From Telmatactis stephensoni (taxonomy: Eukaryota > Cnidaria > Anthozoa > Actiniaria > Isophelliidae): DNA of 64,000 bases. The position numbers and the translations under genes are program-made. Where the stretch lies: NCBI GenBank assembly GCA_029948255.1, contig JALIZF010001278.1:1-64000 (forward strand), written 5' to 3'. Below the pieces are notes generated by a model, which was given only the letters and a program-made list of their open reading frames with translations, was not told the DNA's origin and ran no database searches. Below, piece by piece: positions 35,525-47,400 of the stretch. Every line of letters begins with the position of its first letter. Within the stretch, counting starts at the first letter, position 1.

Positions 35525-36350
35525 GTGTACCCATTACTATTAGTCAAGAGGAAAAGAACCTTTGATGCCTACTGTTGTTTGGTACATTTGATGCACCAGC
35601 TAAATGCCTTCTTCAAGAGTTTTCGCAGTTTAATGCTCAGTGTGGTTGCCCTTATTGCCTACATCCTGGTGAGACCTTCAAAATCAGTGCTAGAGGCCAC
35701 TCGCATGTCTATCCGTTCAATGAGCAGGACCTGAAAACAGGGCATTGGCAAGAGAGAACACACCAGCAGACTCTAAGGTTTGCTGCCATTGCAGCTCAAG
35801 GAATGGAAGACCAGGGAATTCGAGTGGTGGAGAGTGGGGTAAAAGGTTTTAGTTCAATGTTATTTGTTCCAAACTTTGACATCATCAAGGGCTTTGCAAT
35901 TGACTACATGCATGGAACACTTCTTGGTGTTGTAAAAATGCTCCTTTCTCTGTGGATGAATAAGTCATATAGTAGTGAACCCTGGTAAACAAGTAAGTGC
36001 CATTGACAGCAGATGTCTGAAAATGATGCCCCCATCCTGCATCACACGACTTCCCAGAAGTTTGAGTGCACACTTTGGCCATCTAAAGGCATCTGAATTG
36101 AGGACATTTCTCCTTTTTTATTCAGTACCCTGCCTGTATGGAATTCTTCCAGATATATATTTCCAGCATTATATTCTCCTTGTTGAAAGCATTTTTCTCC
36201 TGCTCCAAGATTCCATCTCAGTCTCAGATTTAAAGAAAGTTTAGCAGTTTATTGAAACACTTTTGCTTAAAAATTGAACTGTATGGTCCACGGTATGAGA
36301 CATACAATGCCCATTGCCTCCTTCATTTATGACAGGCAGCCCAAGCTCAT
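35525..36350 (+). pseudogene. Tnp2-like transposase, catalytic part (frameshifted)
   Basis: After an acceptor (CTCCTAG, ending 35524) the frames read APAKCLLQEFSQFNAQCGCP, CPYCLHPGE, VPNFDIIKGFAIDYMHGTLL and LGVVKMLLSLWM, then after a shift at about 35985 IDSRCLKMMPPS, SELRTFLLFYSVPCLYGILP and FQHYILLVESIFLLL. DYMHG.LLG and the LLxYSxPxLxGILP block are hallmarks of Tnp2-like transposase-domain proteins with a DUF4218-like C-terminus. Stops and shifts at about 35555, 35985 and 36242 show decay. A middle part of the expected protein is missing, so this is probably the 3' half of the gene beginning at 31628, separated by the block with the recombinase and microsatellite. Confidence 0.6.
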
Positions 36351-36930
36351 TATCTGACAACATTAAACAGTTAAAATGCATGTAAATGCATGGGGTCTAA
36401 AATACGACTTTTGGCAAATAATATTACAGAATACATTAATATAACATAAAGTTGTTATAATTGTAAATAAAGCCTTATTTCACGTTTTTTTTCAAGATCT
36501 CCCTCCCCCTACTAAGAAGAGGAAAAGGCTGGAAGCTTCGCTTCAAACGAGCTCCAATCGTCTGCACATTTCGAACTCAAAAAATACCTTTCGCTTGACC
36601 AAATAACTCCAACGCTCGTCCTCATCAGCATCGATAATTGTCCTAACCACCCTGTAAACCTCATTCTCCAACGACCACGTCTTACGGAGAAACAAAATTA
36701 TTTAGTTCGAATCTGCGGTCTCCTGTGAGGCTTGAAGCCCACCTCCACCGCCACTTTCAACACAGGCAGCCCAAGCTCATTATCTGACAACATTAAACAG
36801 TTAAAATACACGTAAATGCATGGGGTCTAAAATACGACTTTTGGCGAATAAATTACAGAATACATTCTATGTGCCTTGTAGAGTTATTATAATTGTAAAT
36901 AAAGCCTTATTTCACATGTTTTAAAGATCT
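36334..36930. repeat. direct repeats of ~165 bp flanking 265 bp
   Basis: ACAGGCAGCCCAAGCTCATT starts at about 36334 and 36763. The copies continue through GCATGGGGTCTAAAATACGA and AATAAAGCCTTATTTCAC with small indels. The spacer holds a short frame with PPPTKKRKRLEAS, an NLS-like string, after an AG. Each copy includes an AATAAAG that could act in 3' end formation. Confidence 0.7.
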
Positions 36931-37136
36931 ACTAGATAATGAGAAAGGGGGAGCCTTTTTCGGCTTGTAAGGCTTTCTGCCCATTCTCACATCTTTTTTA
37001 GTAGGTATTGATGCCCTTTTCACAATTTGTTTTACAGTCTTTTTGACAGCTATAATGTAAAGAACATAGATATAGTGACCGAGTTGCTTGTGAATGAAAA
37101 CTTACTTGGCAAATAAACATTGCACAAAGCTGGTTT

Positions 37137-39839
37137 TTATTTTAAGACCTCATGTAGACTTATACCTGGATCATTCATAGGATTTCCACTTGGAAGAATG
37201 TGTTTTGAACCATCCTCAAGGGTTTCCACTCTTTGGCTGTATGGCCCTGTATGGCCAAAGGCATCAAACCAGTAACAGAATGCAGCTACATGACCATGAA
37301 TTGCTGGTGGCTTCAGTCCTTTGCACTTCAACTTTCCTAGTTTTTGCCCTTGTGGCTCACCCAACATTTCTATGAAAAAAGCGAAAAGAAACTTCCATAA
37401 ATATGTAGCCACAAAACAATGCAAAAGCCCACTATGGAGTAAGAATTACAAATAAAAAATAGACTTTAATTTGATAATTCATCTCTTAAACTTTGTGTTT
37501 CAAAGACACTTGTGAATAAATTAGTTAGAGCAAATTAAAAAATGAACAAACAAGTTTTACTGCTGATTACTTTGTCCACATGGTCAGGCACATGGCATGG
37601 GAAATTCTGATCATTCTAGTGAATAAACAAATGTCTTCGGAATGAAATACACTTGCTTGTTTGGTTGAATACAAACTCAAGTAAGAAGTCAGTCAGTCAC
37701 TTTTGCTAGCCTCTTGTCTGATATAGCCTGCGTCACATCCGGACTTTTCCTTCGTTAAGTCCGTCTGCGAAATAACGAACAAAACCCTGTTCTGAGACCC
37801 CCAGCAAATAGCTCGATTATATACAACAGATGCTGATTGGCTAGGGCCTTTTTAAATTCTAACGAGACTCGTGATTGGCTCGCTTAATAGTTCGTTTTGA
37901 CAGCTTGATGGACTTCAGTTATTAACAAACTTTATTATTAGCATGACTCGGGGTCAATCTCGTAATTTCTGTTTGAGAGAATGTTTTCTGAACTAAGATT
38001 ATTATTTAGCAAAATTTTTGATCGGAATGTTTCGAAAGTTTCTTTTTATAGGAAGCAAATCGATGAATCTAACTGGTAGGTTGTTTTGATTGAAAAATCT
38101 TTTTGTTTTTATAATCACGGTAAATCTAACAGAAGTGTTGACATGGCGAAGACAAACACACCAGTATTAGAGAGCCAATCACTCACGAGTTTCGTTAGAA
38201 TTTAAAATAGTGCCAGCCAATCAGCGTCTGTTGTATATAATCGAGCTATTTGCTGGGGGTCGCAGAACACGGTTTTGTTCGTTATTTCGCAGATGGACTT
38301 AACGGAGGAAAAGTCCAGATGTGACACAGGGTAGTCTGATATTGCCTTTCATTAATTTCTTGACAACTTGCACAAGTCATACCGTAACATCCACAACTAA
38401 TTGATTGGTGAAAACAAATGCCCCAAGGCCATAGGATTTTTATTAAACCTCCCTAGGCTGAGGGGACGTTTTTAAAATCACTAATATCATATCTTGAAGA
38501 AGCCATGGTGGTAGTTTGTAATACCATGATCACTAAGTAAACACACATAAAATAATGTAGTTGATACTTGGCTTCCAAAATTTCAGGCTGCTTTTCAATT
38601 ATATATAGTGTTCAGTGCACCATACTCAAGGGAATTCTGAAAAATTTAATTTCTTTGATTCACTTGAATAATAAGGATGAATGAGCATGCAATTATATAG
38701 TTTTGCTGAGTAATCTCAGTTTGAATGAATAGTTTTTTGTAGACATTGGACATAATAAGCAAGTAAGGCAGTTGGCCAGTTTCTAGTATCAGTCGATTGC
38801 TGAATTTAAAAGTTCTCAATGCAGCATGCAAAACCTACATTTATCATCCCAGTGATTTGTATAAGGGACTTTACTTCATGAACAGTTAATTATGAGCGAA
38901 ATTTTGATAATGAAAGCTTCTTGCCACTTGTTATCAGCGGTCAAGATTGTGCTGATAACTTACCAGCTTTATACCAATCTGCTACAAATCTTACACTTGG
39001 GTCAACCAGAGAATATATATTTTGAGACTCAAGAGAAAATTGGCCTAAAACTAGCAGTTGTGATATGGTTTCAGAAAGTACCCAATTGACTAAGCTTATT
39101 TTGCCACTAGCTGTTTTTGCATGGACATATGCAGTCCAAGATGGCGGACAACTGGTGCACTGATATATTAAGGTCAAAGAGGCATAAGAGTTTTTACCAT
39201 GCCTGTATGTGTATTACAGTAATTGTGTCAATGTTATATGAATATATGTATTAGGACAGCCGGTTCACAGGACAGAATTCATCCTCTTTATAAGCTAAGC
39301 TTAATAAGTTTACGACTCCTACCAAAACTTTCCTACAGATAAAAACTCTTGTATTATCTTTTGAAAACGATAAAATCCCTGCTATATCCTAGTATTATTT
39401 TTATACTTTCTTCGTTTTCAAATGATGACGTTTCTAGTCTCTTTCTATTAGAAATTTTGCAGGAGTCTATAAACATATCACATTTTTATAGAGATCGAAG
39501 CAGTGAGTGTTACGTTTATATTCAAGCTAAAATTGGCAACAGCAACTTACGTAGAAACGTTTGAATGGTGACGGTTAGAAATGGCCTTTGTCCTGGTCCA
39601 AAAAGTATAGCATCATCACCATTTTCGAGACTCATGAGTCTCAGTTCGTAAGTACGAGCAGTCTTCTCGTCAAGACCTTGTGATTGGTTTTGGGCTGCAA
39701 GTTTTGCGCCTGCCGCCAAATTCGGCGAAACTAGCTCTGTAACGTCCAGACTGCTACCGCCACTAGAAACAAACCTCTCTACATTAGGACCTTTTCCCTT
39801 ATAATGTTTAGAAACAGTCTTTGTCGTTGCAGGCGCCAT
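37137..39839 (-). CDS. intact three-exon gene for a 200-residue unknown protein
   Basis: Exons 39839-39551, 39044-38964 and 37369-37137 join with consensus signals (C|GTAAGT, TTTTAG|GC, G|GTAAGT, TTCATAG|AA) and matching phases. They give 603 nt from ATG to TAA without interruption. Exon 1 is basic then Gly/Ser-rich and has TARTYELRLMSLENGDDAIL. Exon 2 reads NIYSLVDPSVRFVADWYKAG. Exon 3 reads PPAIHGHVAAFCYWFDAFGH. No signal peptide, membrane segment or known catalytic motif. I do not recognise the family. Preservation of three exons across a large intron carrying a MITE argues that it is or recently was functional. Confidence 0.65.
37724..38333. mobile_element. hAT MITE with long TIRs, 610 bp, 8-bp target duplication
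   Basis: GTCTGATA flanks both ends (37716-37723 and 38334-38341). The ends TAGCCTGCGTCACAT and the complement of TACCCTGTGTCACAT extend into inverted repeats of about 165 bp (AAATAGCTCGATTATATACA, TGCTGATTGGCT). The 8-bp duplication fits hAT. It lies in the second intron of the 200-residue gene. Confidence 0.8.
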
Positions 39840-40534
39840 AATTTATCTCGTAGTAGTTGAACAACCGCCTTGATAAACGGAAACTGATTCCCATATGACA
39901 TCACCAGAACATAAAACGATATCTGTTCATGTGTTTGGTTATATGAGAAAATTTTGACAACCAGGAGAAAAGTTGCTCGCAAACTTCAGTGTTTACTTCC
40001 TGTTACACTGTTAAAAAATAAGTGAATAAATAAACTATATATTGCAATAGTAAATTTGGGTGCCTGTGATAAATTTGAGATCCTTTTCTGCCTTTCTCCT
40101 TTGTAGCTTCTTTCTTTTTTACATTCAGCCACCACATTTTTATTTCTGTATTCACAATTTGAAGAGCCCAATTTCTCCATTTACTTTAGCTGTCATATCT
40201 TAAACTCTCTACTGTCTCTGGTATCTGCTTGAGCAGCATCCAGAAGTGATAAATTTGCACGGTCTTTGTGAGCCTATCCTGCATGTACTACTTTTGCTTG
40301 ATTCATTTTTGGTGCATTTTGTGGGGAAAAAGCACAAAACAAACATTTTCGATTTGCCCCACCATTCGATCCAAGATGACAAAAAGTATCTCTCTGGCCT
40401 TTCTTTAATGAAATCCAAAGGTGCAAAAATGTTATAAACTAAACTAAACATAAAATGTCATTTTGTGTGGCTTCTTCATCGCCACTTTCTTTTTGATTCG
40501 TGCCTTTTCTCTTGATAAACTTTTATTTCTATAT
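39840..40534. other. spacer upstream of the 200-residue gene
   Basis: This should hold the promoter of the minus-strand gene starting at 39839. No TATA or initiator element stands out, and no other gene is supported. Confidence 0.35.
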
Positions 40535-41230
40535 AATGGAAACTTTATTTTATATTTATACAACAATTACAAATCTCTCTACTTATAAAAGGCAATTTGC
40601 AATTGACTACTCGAGTGATACATGCATTTATAAATGTAAACGAACAAATAATGATTTAAAAAAGATCGAAATTTCAATAAGTCTGAGTTATTCCATTCTT
40701 TTGTTTAGACAGCAGAAAAGGTAATAAGTTGATCTGATTATAATGTTGATAATTTTTCTCACAATATTGTTTTGTTTCTTGTCCTCTAGGCCAAGTTCTT
40801 TTAGCATTTCGATAAAATCAGACGATTGATGGGAGAATGCACCCAAAGTACTGATGGAAAGGTTTACAAATTTAACCTGCTGAAACTGACTCTTGTGGTC
40901 GATGACAGTCTCTTGATATTTACGTTCTTTAATAATAATAATAATAATGAAAACTTTATTCCTATGTTTTATCTCATAAAATACAATTGTAAATCTCACT
41001 TAACAGGTAATTTACAACTGGCTACCAGAACTGACAATACTACTAAAAATACATATATATATAATATATTTAAAGCTACTTATTATATTTATATAACAAG
41101 TTTAAAATTTCATCACAATGGGATTATCCCAATTCTTGTTTCTTATACAAAATATGAAATAAGTAGATCTAATAGCAATGCTAATTATTTTTTTAATTAT
41201 ATACATTTGATGTTTTTTGTCTATTTTTAA
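40535..41230 (-). mobile_element. LINE 3'-tail fragments
   Basis: Two related stretches, near 40535-40640 and 40926-41025, share AAACTTTATT, ACAATT.(C/T)AAATCT and AATTT.CAA.TG words. The second is preceded by (TAA)n, the form of a (TTA)n tail of a minus-strand LINE. Non-coding. Confidence 0.4.
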
Positions 41231-41401
41231 ACTTTTTAAGTGCACTTATGGAAAGGTTAACAAATTTCACAGATTTATAGTGATTACGTAATTTTTCGAT
41301 AGTATTTTTGTATTTGTTTTCTTTTCGATTAACATTATTTTGAGTCCAGATCAGTTTCATTTCTCAAGGAGGATGAAAGAGAGTTCCACAGTTCAGGTGC
41401 A

Positions 41402-42010
41402 CATGCAGAAAAAGAATGATAACCCTAGGTTTTCATATTGTGGCTGTGGTGATTAAGGAAAACGTCACAGGAAGAGTGGAGATGTCTTGATGGTTTGTAG
41501 AGTGAAATCATGGCAGAAATGTGGGATGGAGCCATGTGGTGAATTGCTTTGATTGTAAACATGAAAATCTTGAATTTTATGCGTTCAAATACAGGTAGCC
41601 AGTGGAAGTCAATCAGGATTGGAGTGATGTGATCAGATTTACGTGATAAAGAAAATAAAAGAGCGGCAGCATTTTGTACTGATTGTATTTTTGAGATTAA
41701 ACATTTGGGAAGGCCAAAGAGAAGACTGTTGCAATTATCGATCTTGGAAGTTACAAAGGCATAAATTAAAGATTCCATTGTTTTAGGTATTTTCTGATTT
41801 TAGCAATATTCCCGAGGTGATAGAAGGCATTTTTACACTGTTGACTTGAGGGACCATAGACATTGTGGAATCAAAAATTTCTCCAATGTTTCTTGCCTTG
41901 GCAGAAGGTTTAAGAATGTCATTAGCAAATTGAATGGTTGGTGTGGATGTCAGAGTGGTTGTTTTTGAATGAAGAAAGAGCAGTTCAGTTTTATCAGTGT
42001 TTCTTACTGT
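41402..42010 (-). pseudogene. LINE (CR1/L2-like) reverse transcriptase C-terminal fragment
   Basis: Minus-strand translation gives NTDKTELLFLHSK, then NAFYHLGNIAKIRKYL, then SLIYAFVTSKIDNCNSLLFG, QSVQNAAALLF, HITPILIDFHWLPVFERIKF and IKAIHHMAP. This is the diagnostic run at the end of CR1/L2/Rex reverse transcriptases. A stop or shift lies near 41775. The polymerase active site is upstream and absent here, so the copy is a 5'-truncated remnant. Confidence 0.8.
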
Positions 42011-42042
42011 TTTATATGATGTTACATTGTTTCGGCGACCTT

Positions 42043-42885
42043 TTACCTTGTCAGTCCTATACAGATTGTACAGGATTTCACTAAGGCATTTCTGTCTACC
42101 ATCTTTTTGTATTGACTCTCTGTTTCTATAGGGTTAGTCTTGGATGTGCATGCCTCCCACTGCTCTTTGTTCGTTAATGTAAATGTGGCTGTGAACATTC
42201 CTAAACTGCTTAAATAAAAACATGTTGTTTTTAATATACCGCATTTGCCGAGGATTGCAAATGTCTCTCTCTTGTCCACCAATCTTTCCAGGGCTTTGCC
42301 TTTTTCAAATGTGCATTGTTGTGGGACATCGACTTTTTTTAATTTGGTATTGGTGATAAATGTGCAACAGTAGACAATTTCTCTTGACCAGCCAAAACTC
42401 AGAAGCACAGCAAGACATCATCTTTTGTTTCCTAAGATCCTATTTTAGAAGCAAGGTGTAGAAATATGGTGATTTCTTCCTTGGCTTTTACATACACGGT
42501 GGCTAACTCTTTGAAAAGAATGGGACCAATGTACCTGTAATAATCCCTAAGAAAACATCGTCGGTGTTCAATGGTAATTAAGGTTATGCTAACAATTTGC
42601 AGAATTATGTACTGCATATATATCACATACTCTTGTAAAAGCTGTTACCTTGCATCCACGTAAAACCTTGCTTGCCATCTCAGCTCCCAGTGGTTCTTCT
42701 GGCCCTTGCGCTTTGGCATCTGAGAAATTGACGGTAATTCCCTGGATGTTTTCACTGTTCTTAAAGTTATTGTGCTGTTTGGTAACACTTAAAAATATTT
42801 CTCTAAAAACTCTTCCGTGAGCTTTGCTACTTTGCTTGTTCAAAAGGCACCAAACAATGGTCAGCTTTTTCAAGACCAAGGGCAC
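42043..42885 (-). pseudogene. MULE-like transposase remnant
   Basis: Two minus-strand pieces contain ENIQGITVNFSDAKAQGPEE with AEMASKVLRGCKV (compare the DFSDAE...LLxGCxVHW pattern of MULE-type transposases) and KEQWEACTSKTNPIET (compare W.s.T.TN..E). A donor-like GTAACA follows GGCTGCAAG near 42650. Frames are interrupted and the N-terminus is missing. The assignment rests on these two motif blocks. Confidence 0.4.
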
Positions 42886-43214
42886 AGTTTTTACCTGTAC
42901 TGACTGACCTTAAAGCCGATAAATAACATGATTTTTTTGTATATTCACGTTTGAAAAAAATTAAGTCATTCATTCCCAAACATGGAAATGGTTTTCATGC
43001 TTTGACAAATTTACATAAATATAAATCGATTCGTGAAATAGTTTATCAAGCAAAACGAAGCTAAAGTTTTTCCAAAAAATGAGGCTAACTGTCTTCAAAC
43101 ATCTTTCGTTGGTGTTTAAAAGTACGAGTTCGCAGAAAGTCGAAAAGTGCAGTAATAAGAAAGCAATTATTACCTTCACTTCCTTTCTCTCCCACTCTAT
43201 TAATTTATAATAAT

Positions 43215-44414
43215 AATAATAATAATAATAAGAGCATCCACTTTGGATTATTGGAGGAGGGGACACCCTGATTCGATATGAAGTTGAAGAAGAGGCAGTA
43301 CTTCGGAAGATCTTGTTTCATCTTCTCGAAGTTTAAGTTGGTGAAGTTTGGCTCAATGATGTTGGGTAGCCACTTAGGACAAGTGGACCACTTCTTGTAG
43401 AGACACACGGTTTTTCCCTTCTGATCCCTCGTCAGCTGAAACTGGTGCTGTTGGCTGTGACCAGCCACATATGGCTCAGCACACCCCTCCATCCATTTCT
43501 TAACGTCATATACGTATGACAGAACGTAACAATCGATGGTATTGGTGTAGCTGAGCCCAAACTCTCTGGTCAGTTCTTCAAGTGTCCTGGCGCTGTTTTT
43601 CCTTAGTCGCCGAGAGATGTAGGAAAACATTTGGTCTATGTCTTTGTGGGTGTGTCCCACAACAAGGAAGGAACCTTTATCTGTGAGTTGAGAATGATTT
43701 GATATAAGTTAATGTTATACGCATAATTACAATGGTAGTGAAATAACAACTTATTCGCAATTATAATATATACTCCTAATTCCCAAACTGCCCTATTTCG
43801 TTGCGACGTCAGGGATGTTTATGAATGAGACAATCATAGAGAAACAACAACAGGAATTTGAACAAATCTATAAAAAAAACACCACGCTTTCGTTCGCTCT
43901 ACAAACTGAATTTTAATGACAACTGAAGATGATTTTAATTTATGAAAACTAAAGCGTTTATCTTAGCAATCCAAAAACCACAGTGGTCCACTTATAGGTA
44001 AAATATAGACAAGAGATGTAATGGTGATTTCCGACATACGACTCCATGAAATTTCATTTCAAACATTTCATATATGAATAGCAATCTAATAGGGAAATCA
44101 TAATAAGAAATAACTTGACGTTTTGGCAGGAATTTCCCACGTCCATCTTGGCTGATAATAACTTGCAAGGCATCGATTAGCCTGCATAACCTGCCCAGTT
44201 TAGCTAGGGGACTGGGGACCACGGGAAAGGGGAGAGATGAGAAAGGCCCTCACCTCATTTAGTCCTCCCTTCTGCTGGCAGTCTGGTAACAAATATATTT
44301 CTCACCTTATCAAAAATTCCTTTTTCAATGAGGAGGGCTAGAAAGGACAACACAAATTTGTTTTTGTTCTCTCTCCAACAGTTGTCGAGCACAGGTGGTC
44401 TTTGGTCGAGCTAA
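43215..44414 (-). pseudogene. DUF7869-like transposase-derived gene fragment
   Basis: A piece at about 44414-44305 reads DNCWRENKNKFVLSFLALLI and ends at a GTGAGA donor. A second at 43683-43215, after CTCACAG, reads GSFLVVGHTHKDIDQMFSYI and continues about 130 residues. The ENKN..V..FLA.L and GHTHxDIDQxFS blocks in this order are characteristic of DUF7869 proteins, RNase-H-like relatives of transposases abundant in invertebrate genomes. The phase across the junction does not fit, and 43208-43230 is a (TAA)n run, so I treat it as decayed. Confidence 0.5.
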
Positions 44415-44651
44415 AAAGAAAATTTGATATGCATTCCTTATACGTTCATATTAGTACAAGTAATAGAATACGGTCTCGAGTTCACTGACATGGGAATTAA
44501 TTGGCATTCAGTGTTTATACAATTGTGACTTAATTTACCAAACAAGGTATCATTTTAGGGCTGATATGGGATGGTAATATTGCGTATTCGGCACTGTGTG
44601 ACGTCTAGAGGCCTAAAGGCTCGGCAAAATATATACGTGACTCGCAAAATA

Positions 44652-44738
44652 TCAGCCTGTAATACACAAAACATATCTAATAAGTGGCATATATAATAAA
44701 TCCTTTATTATATATTTTTTTTGTGTATTACGGGCTGA
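44652..44738. mobile_element. tiny palindromic MITE, ~87 bp
   Basis: TCAGCCTGTAATACACAAAA is inverted as TTTTGTGTATTACGGGCTGA with an AT-rich centre. Confidence 0.55.
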
Positions 44739-44811
44739 AAGAATCTATGAATGTATCGAATTAGTAAAGTACACATGTAATGCTGTTTTAAATAAATTGC
44801 TTGGGTGCATC

Positions 44812-45100
44812 CATACCTTCGACACCACCACCTCTACTACCCCTAGGGCAGTGTTTGAATAAGTAACCAGTTGGTTTAATCTCATTTATAATTAGTTGAT
44901 CACTCAATTCATTTGATTTCAACCATGTTTCAGTTATGCATAATAATTCAATATCATTTCAACCACAAAATCATTCACTATTTGAGCTTTATTGCATATT
45001 GATCTTGCATTTAAAAGGCATAACTTAGACGATTTACCAACCTGAGAGGATCTTGGAATGCGTTGAGGAACCAGAAGATTGGAGAAATTGACGCCAGCCT
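44812..45100 (-). pseudogene. LINE endonuclease-domain fragment
   Basis: Minus-strand pieces read PQRIPRSSQVGKSSKLCLLN, LLNARSICNKAQIVNDF and, in another frame, CITETWLKSNELSDQLIINE. LNARS.xNK and ITETWL are the N-terminal blocks of the APE endonuclease of CR1/L2-type LINEs. A frameshift near 44945 separates them and the rest of the endonuclease is absent. It abuts the left end of the two-gene transposon at 45109. Confidence 0.7.
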
Positions 45101-45238
45101 TCCTTCGAGTTACACAAGTACTACGGATGTCACCGAACTGGATTTTCACTCTATAAAAACATGTCACGCCTCCAAACGTCCTCTGCCACGCCCCAAAATG
45201 TTGTTTTGTCTGCATTCCTTTGTGCACGTGGCTAGTGA

Positions 45239-46266
45239 AATGGAAGTGAGCGGGAAAGGACAAACCTACTTTCAAGGGAAACCTCTTGATAACAATTTTC
45301 GATGAAATTGTAGAAATGGGAGGTGACATAATAACAGGCTATTTCCCTGGAGATTTGGAGACTGTTGCTTCAAAGCTTAAAATCACCAAAAAAAAACTGT
45401 CAAGAAAAAAATCTGGGAAACATTTTGCTCGACTGGATACAAAGGTGGATACTAGTGGAGTTCAACATCTCCAGCAAGACCATATAGAATTTATTGAACT
45501 TTTAAAAAGTGACAAGCCATCATTGACATCGGGGGAGTTGCTAAAAGAAGTAAATCAGTATTGTTTTATCCAGGGAGGAACTAGCAAAGAAGCGCTGAAT
45601 CGAGCAGTGCAAAAATCTATGCACGAGGGAAAGTGGACACGAAAAAAAAATGGTGCGACCAGCGGCGGAAAAATTCACTCGACAAAACACTGACTACTGT
45701 CAAGCCTTTTTGGACTACATTTCAACTGTTGACCCATACAAACTAAAATTCTACGACGATGTTGGAAACCCCAAGTACGGCCACTCGCTCATGCGAACTC
45801 CTTGTGTGGAAATATTAAGAAATGCACAGACACCAAATATATCGTTAAATTTGTTGTGTGGTGCTGATAAACTTGTGTATGCAAATACTGTAGACGGGGC
45901 CACAAACACTTTGAAGTTTTTAGAGTTTTTTAATGAGGCATCATACAACTTTCAACCAGATGGGAGAACTGTGTTAGAATATGGTGATCATATTAAATTA
46001 GATAATTGTGCAACTCAACATTTTTTGGGTGGTCAAGTTCTTGGAGAGTGTCTTGATAATATAGGATGCACTCTCATCTATTTACCTACATGTTCAACCC
46101 CACAGAACTAGTGTTTAATAAATTGAAAACAGTTCTGAAAAGAGTTGAGTATCGAGAACTCTTGAGAGAGAATTTGCACGTTGCTGTGTATGAGGGACTG
46201 AAGAAAATAACATCTAATGATATGTGTGAGTTTCATCGTACAACTGGCGATATTCATTTCAGATAG
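45239..46266 (+). pseudogene. DDE transposase, IS630/Tc1-like (two frameshifts)
   Basis: The first frame (to 45693) has a helix-turn-helix-type N-terminus (SKLKITKKKLSRKKSG, SLTSGELLKEVNQYCF). The second (45650-46111) has KLKFYDDVGN with the first catalytic Asp, YANTVDGATNTLKFLEFF, and LDNCATQHF with the second Asp. The third (46066-46266) has FNPTELVFNKLKTVLKR with the catalytic Glu. This is the D...DN..E...NPxExxFxxxK arrangement of IS630/Tc1-mariner-type transposases. The frame changes after a nine-A run near 45645 and near 46095, so the gene is inactivated unless the A-run is a slippage site. The start is uncertain; ATG at 45239 precedes a Gly/Lys-rich MEVSGKGQTYFQGKPL. Confidence 0.65.
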
Positions 46267-46537
46267 ATAAAACGTCAATTTTCTAACTACTGATTAGTTA
46301 TTGTATTTAGTCATATCTGTAATTAAATCAATAAACTGGAATAAAAATAAAAATGGAAACTTTGCTATTAGAATAAAGTTTAATTTTTATTAAGAACGCA
46401 AAACAACCCTCACAACACGGGTTGCGCCGGCTGAACAAATAATTAAAACTTGCATGTTTCAAGTCGTAATAAACTCAACTAATTAACTGATTTAAGTCTG
46501 AATACTGGTGACGATAGTCCTTATCAACAGACAGTCT

Positions 46538-47400
46538 TTACTTTTCATCACTGACTAATTTCGCAGCTTCAAACAATAAGTCCAAACCTTCAAATTCTGT
46601 TACATTTGTGGTATCATGGCTGACAGCAGCAGATTGCAATGAATCAGACTGATTGTAAACATCGACAGTTGGATGTGTCTTCAGACTCTCGTTAATTGCA
46701 GCCTGAAATAAGTAATCTTCTTGCTGTTTAATTTGTGCATAGTTTACCACTTCGCTTCCTTCTCGGTGTGTTGTAGTTGTAGACGTAGATTGATGCATAC
46801 GGTATTGGTAATTCGGAACAGGGCCATAACCTGGGAACTTTACTGCTTTCTTCTCCCATAACACTTTGACTGGATTAACGTTGTGCTCTTTCACTTCACT
46901 ACTGTCGTTCAGAACATAAAATTGTTCGTTATACTGTTTGTTTAATCTTGGAATATCTGATTTCGAGGGTATTGTTCCTTTGCAGGCTTTCTCTAGTTTT
47001 CTTAAATCGGAGCTCACTACTAACCAGTTTGGCACGAGCTGTCCTGTGCTCGTTTTGTGTAAATATTTGTCATGATCACTGTTAATAAGATCTGTTTGAA
47101 CTTTAGTAGCGAAATTATTCCGTAGACTTTTGTAAACTTCCTCCTTCCATTTAATATTATTCTGTACTTTGGTTAACTTACTTTTCATTGTTTTAGTTCA
47201 TCTTTCTTCTCTTTTAAAAACCTGCTTTCGTCGGCATGACGTTTAATGTCGTGACAAATAGTAGTGGACACACATGCTGCAAAATAACAGTTCACTTTAT
47301 TATGGCCTCCAGTATGACAGTTCAAGCACAGAGGGCCTTTTGAACTTGTGAATAAATCAGTTCGTAAGAAACCTCGCATGAAAAACCAGTTTGGTGACAT
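46538..47400 (-). pseudogene. transposon accessory ORF with zinc-knuckle-like cluster (frameshifted)
   Basis: The ATG at 47400 lies in the right TIR. The first frame reads WFFMRGFLRTDLF and then CLNCHTGGHNKVNC with further Cys/His (CVSTTICHDIKRH), a CxxC...HxxxxC metal-binding cluster. It ends in a TGA overlapping the ATG of the next frame (47188), which runs 216 residues to 46541: charged, with WKEEVYKSLRNNF, KKAVKFPGYGPVP and FEGLDLLFEAAKLV. One frame change or a missed intron joins the halves. Such an ORF beside a DDE transposase could bind DNA or cofactors; function unknown. Confidence 0.45.

Noticed and set aside
36334..36930. Short LTR retrotransposon or TRIM
   Set aside because: The 165-bp repeats lack TG...CA ends, a primer-binding site and a target duplication.
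40826..41230. 134-codon plus-strand frame
   Set aside because: Lies over a LINE 3' tail and AT-rich sequence, with (AAT)n-encoded Asn runs and no coding character.
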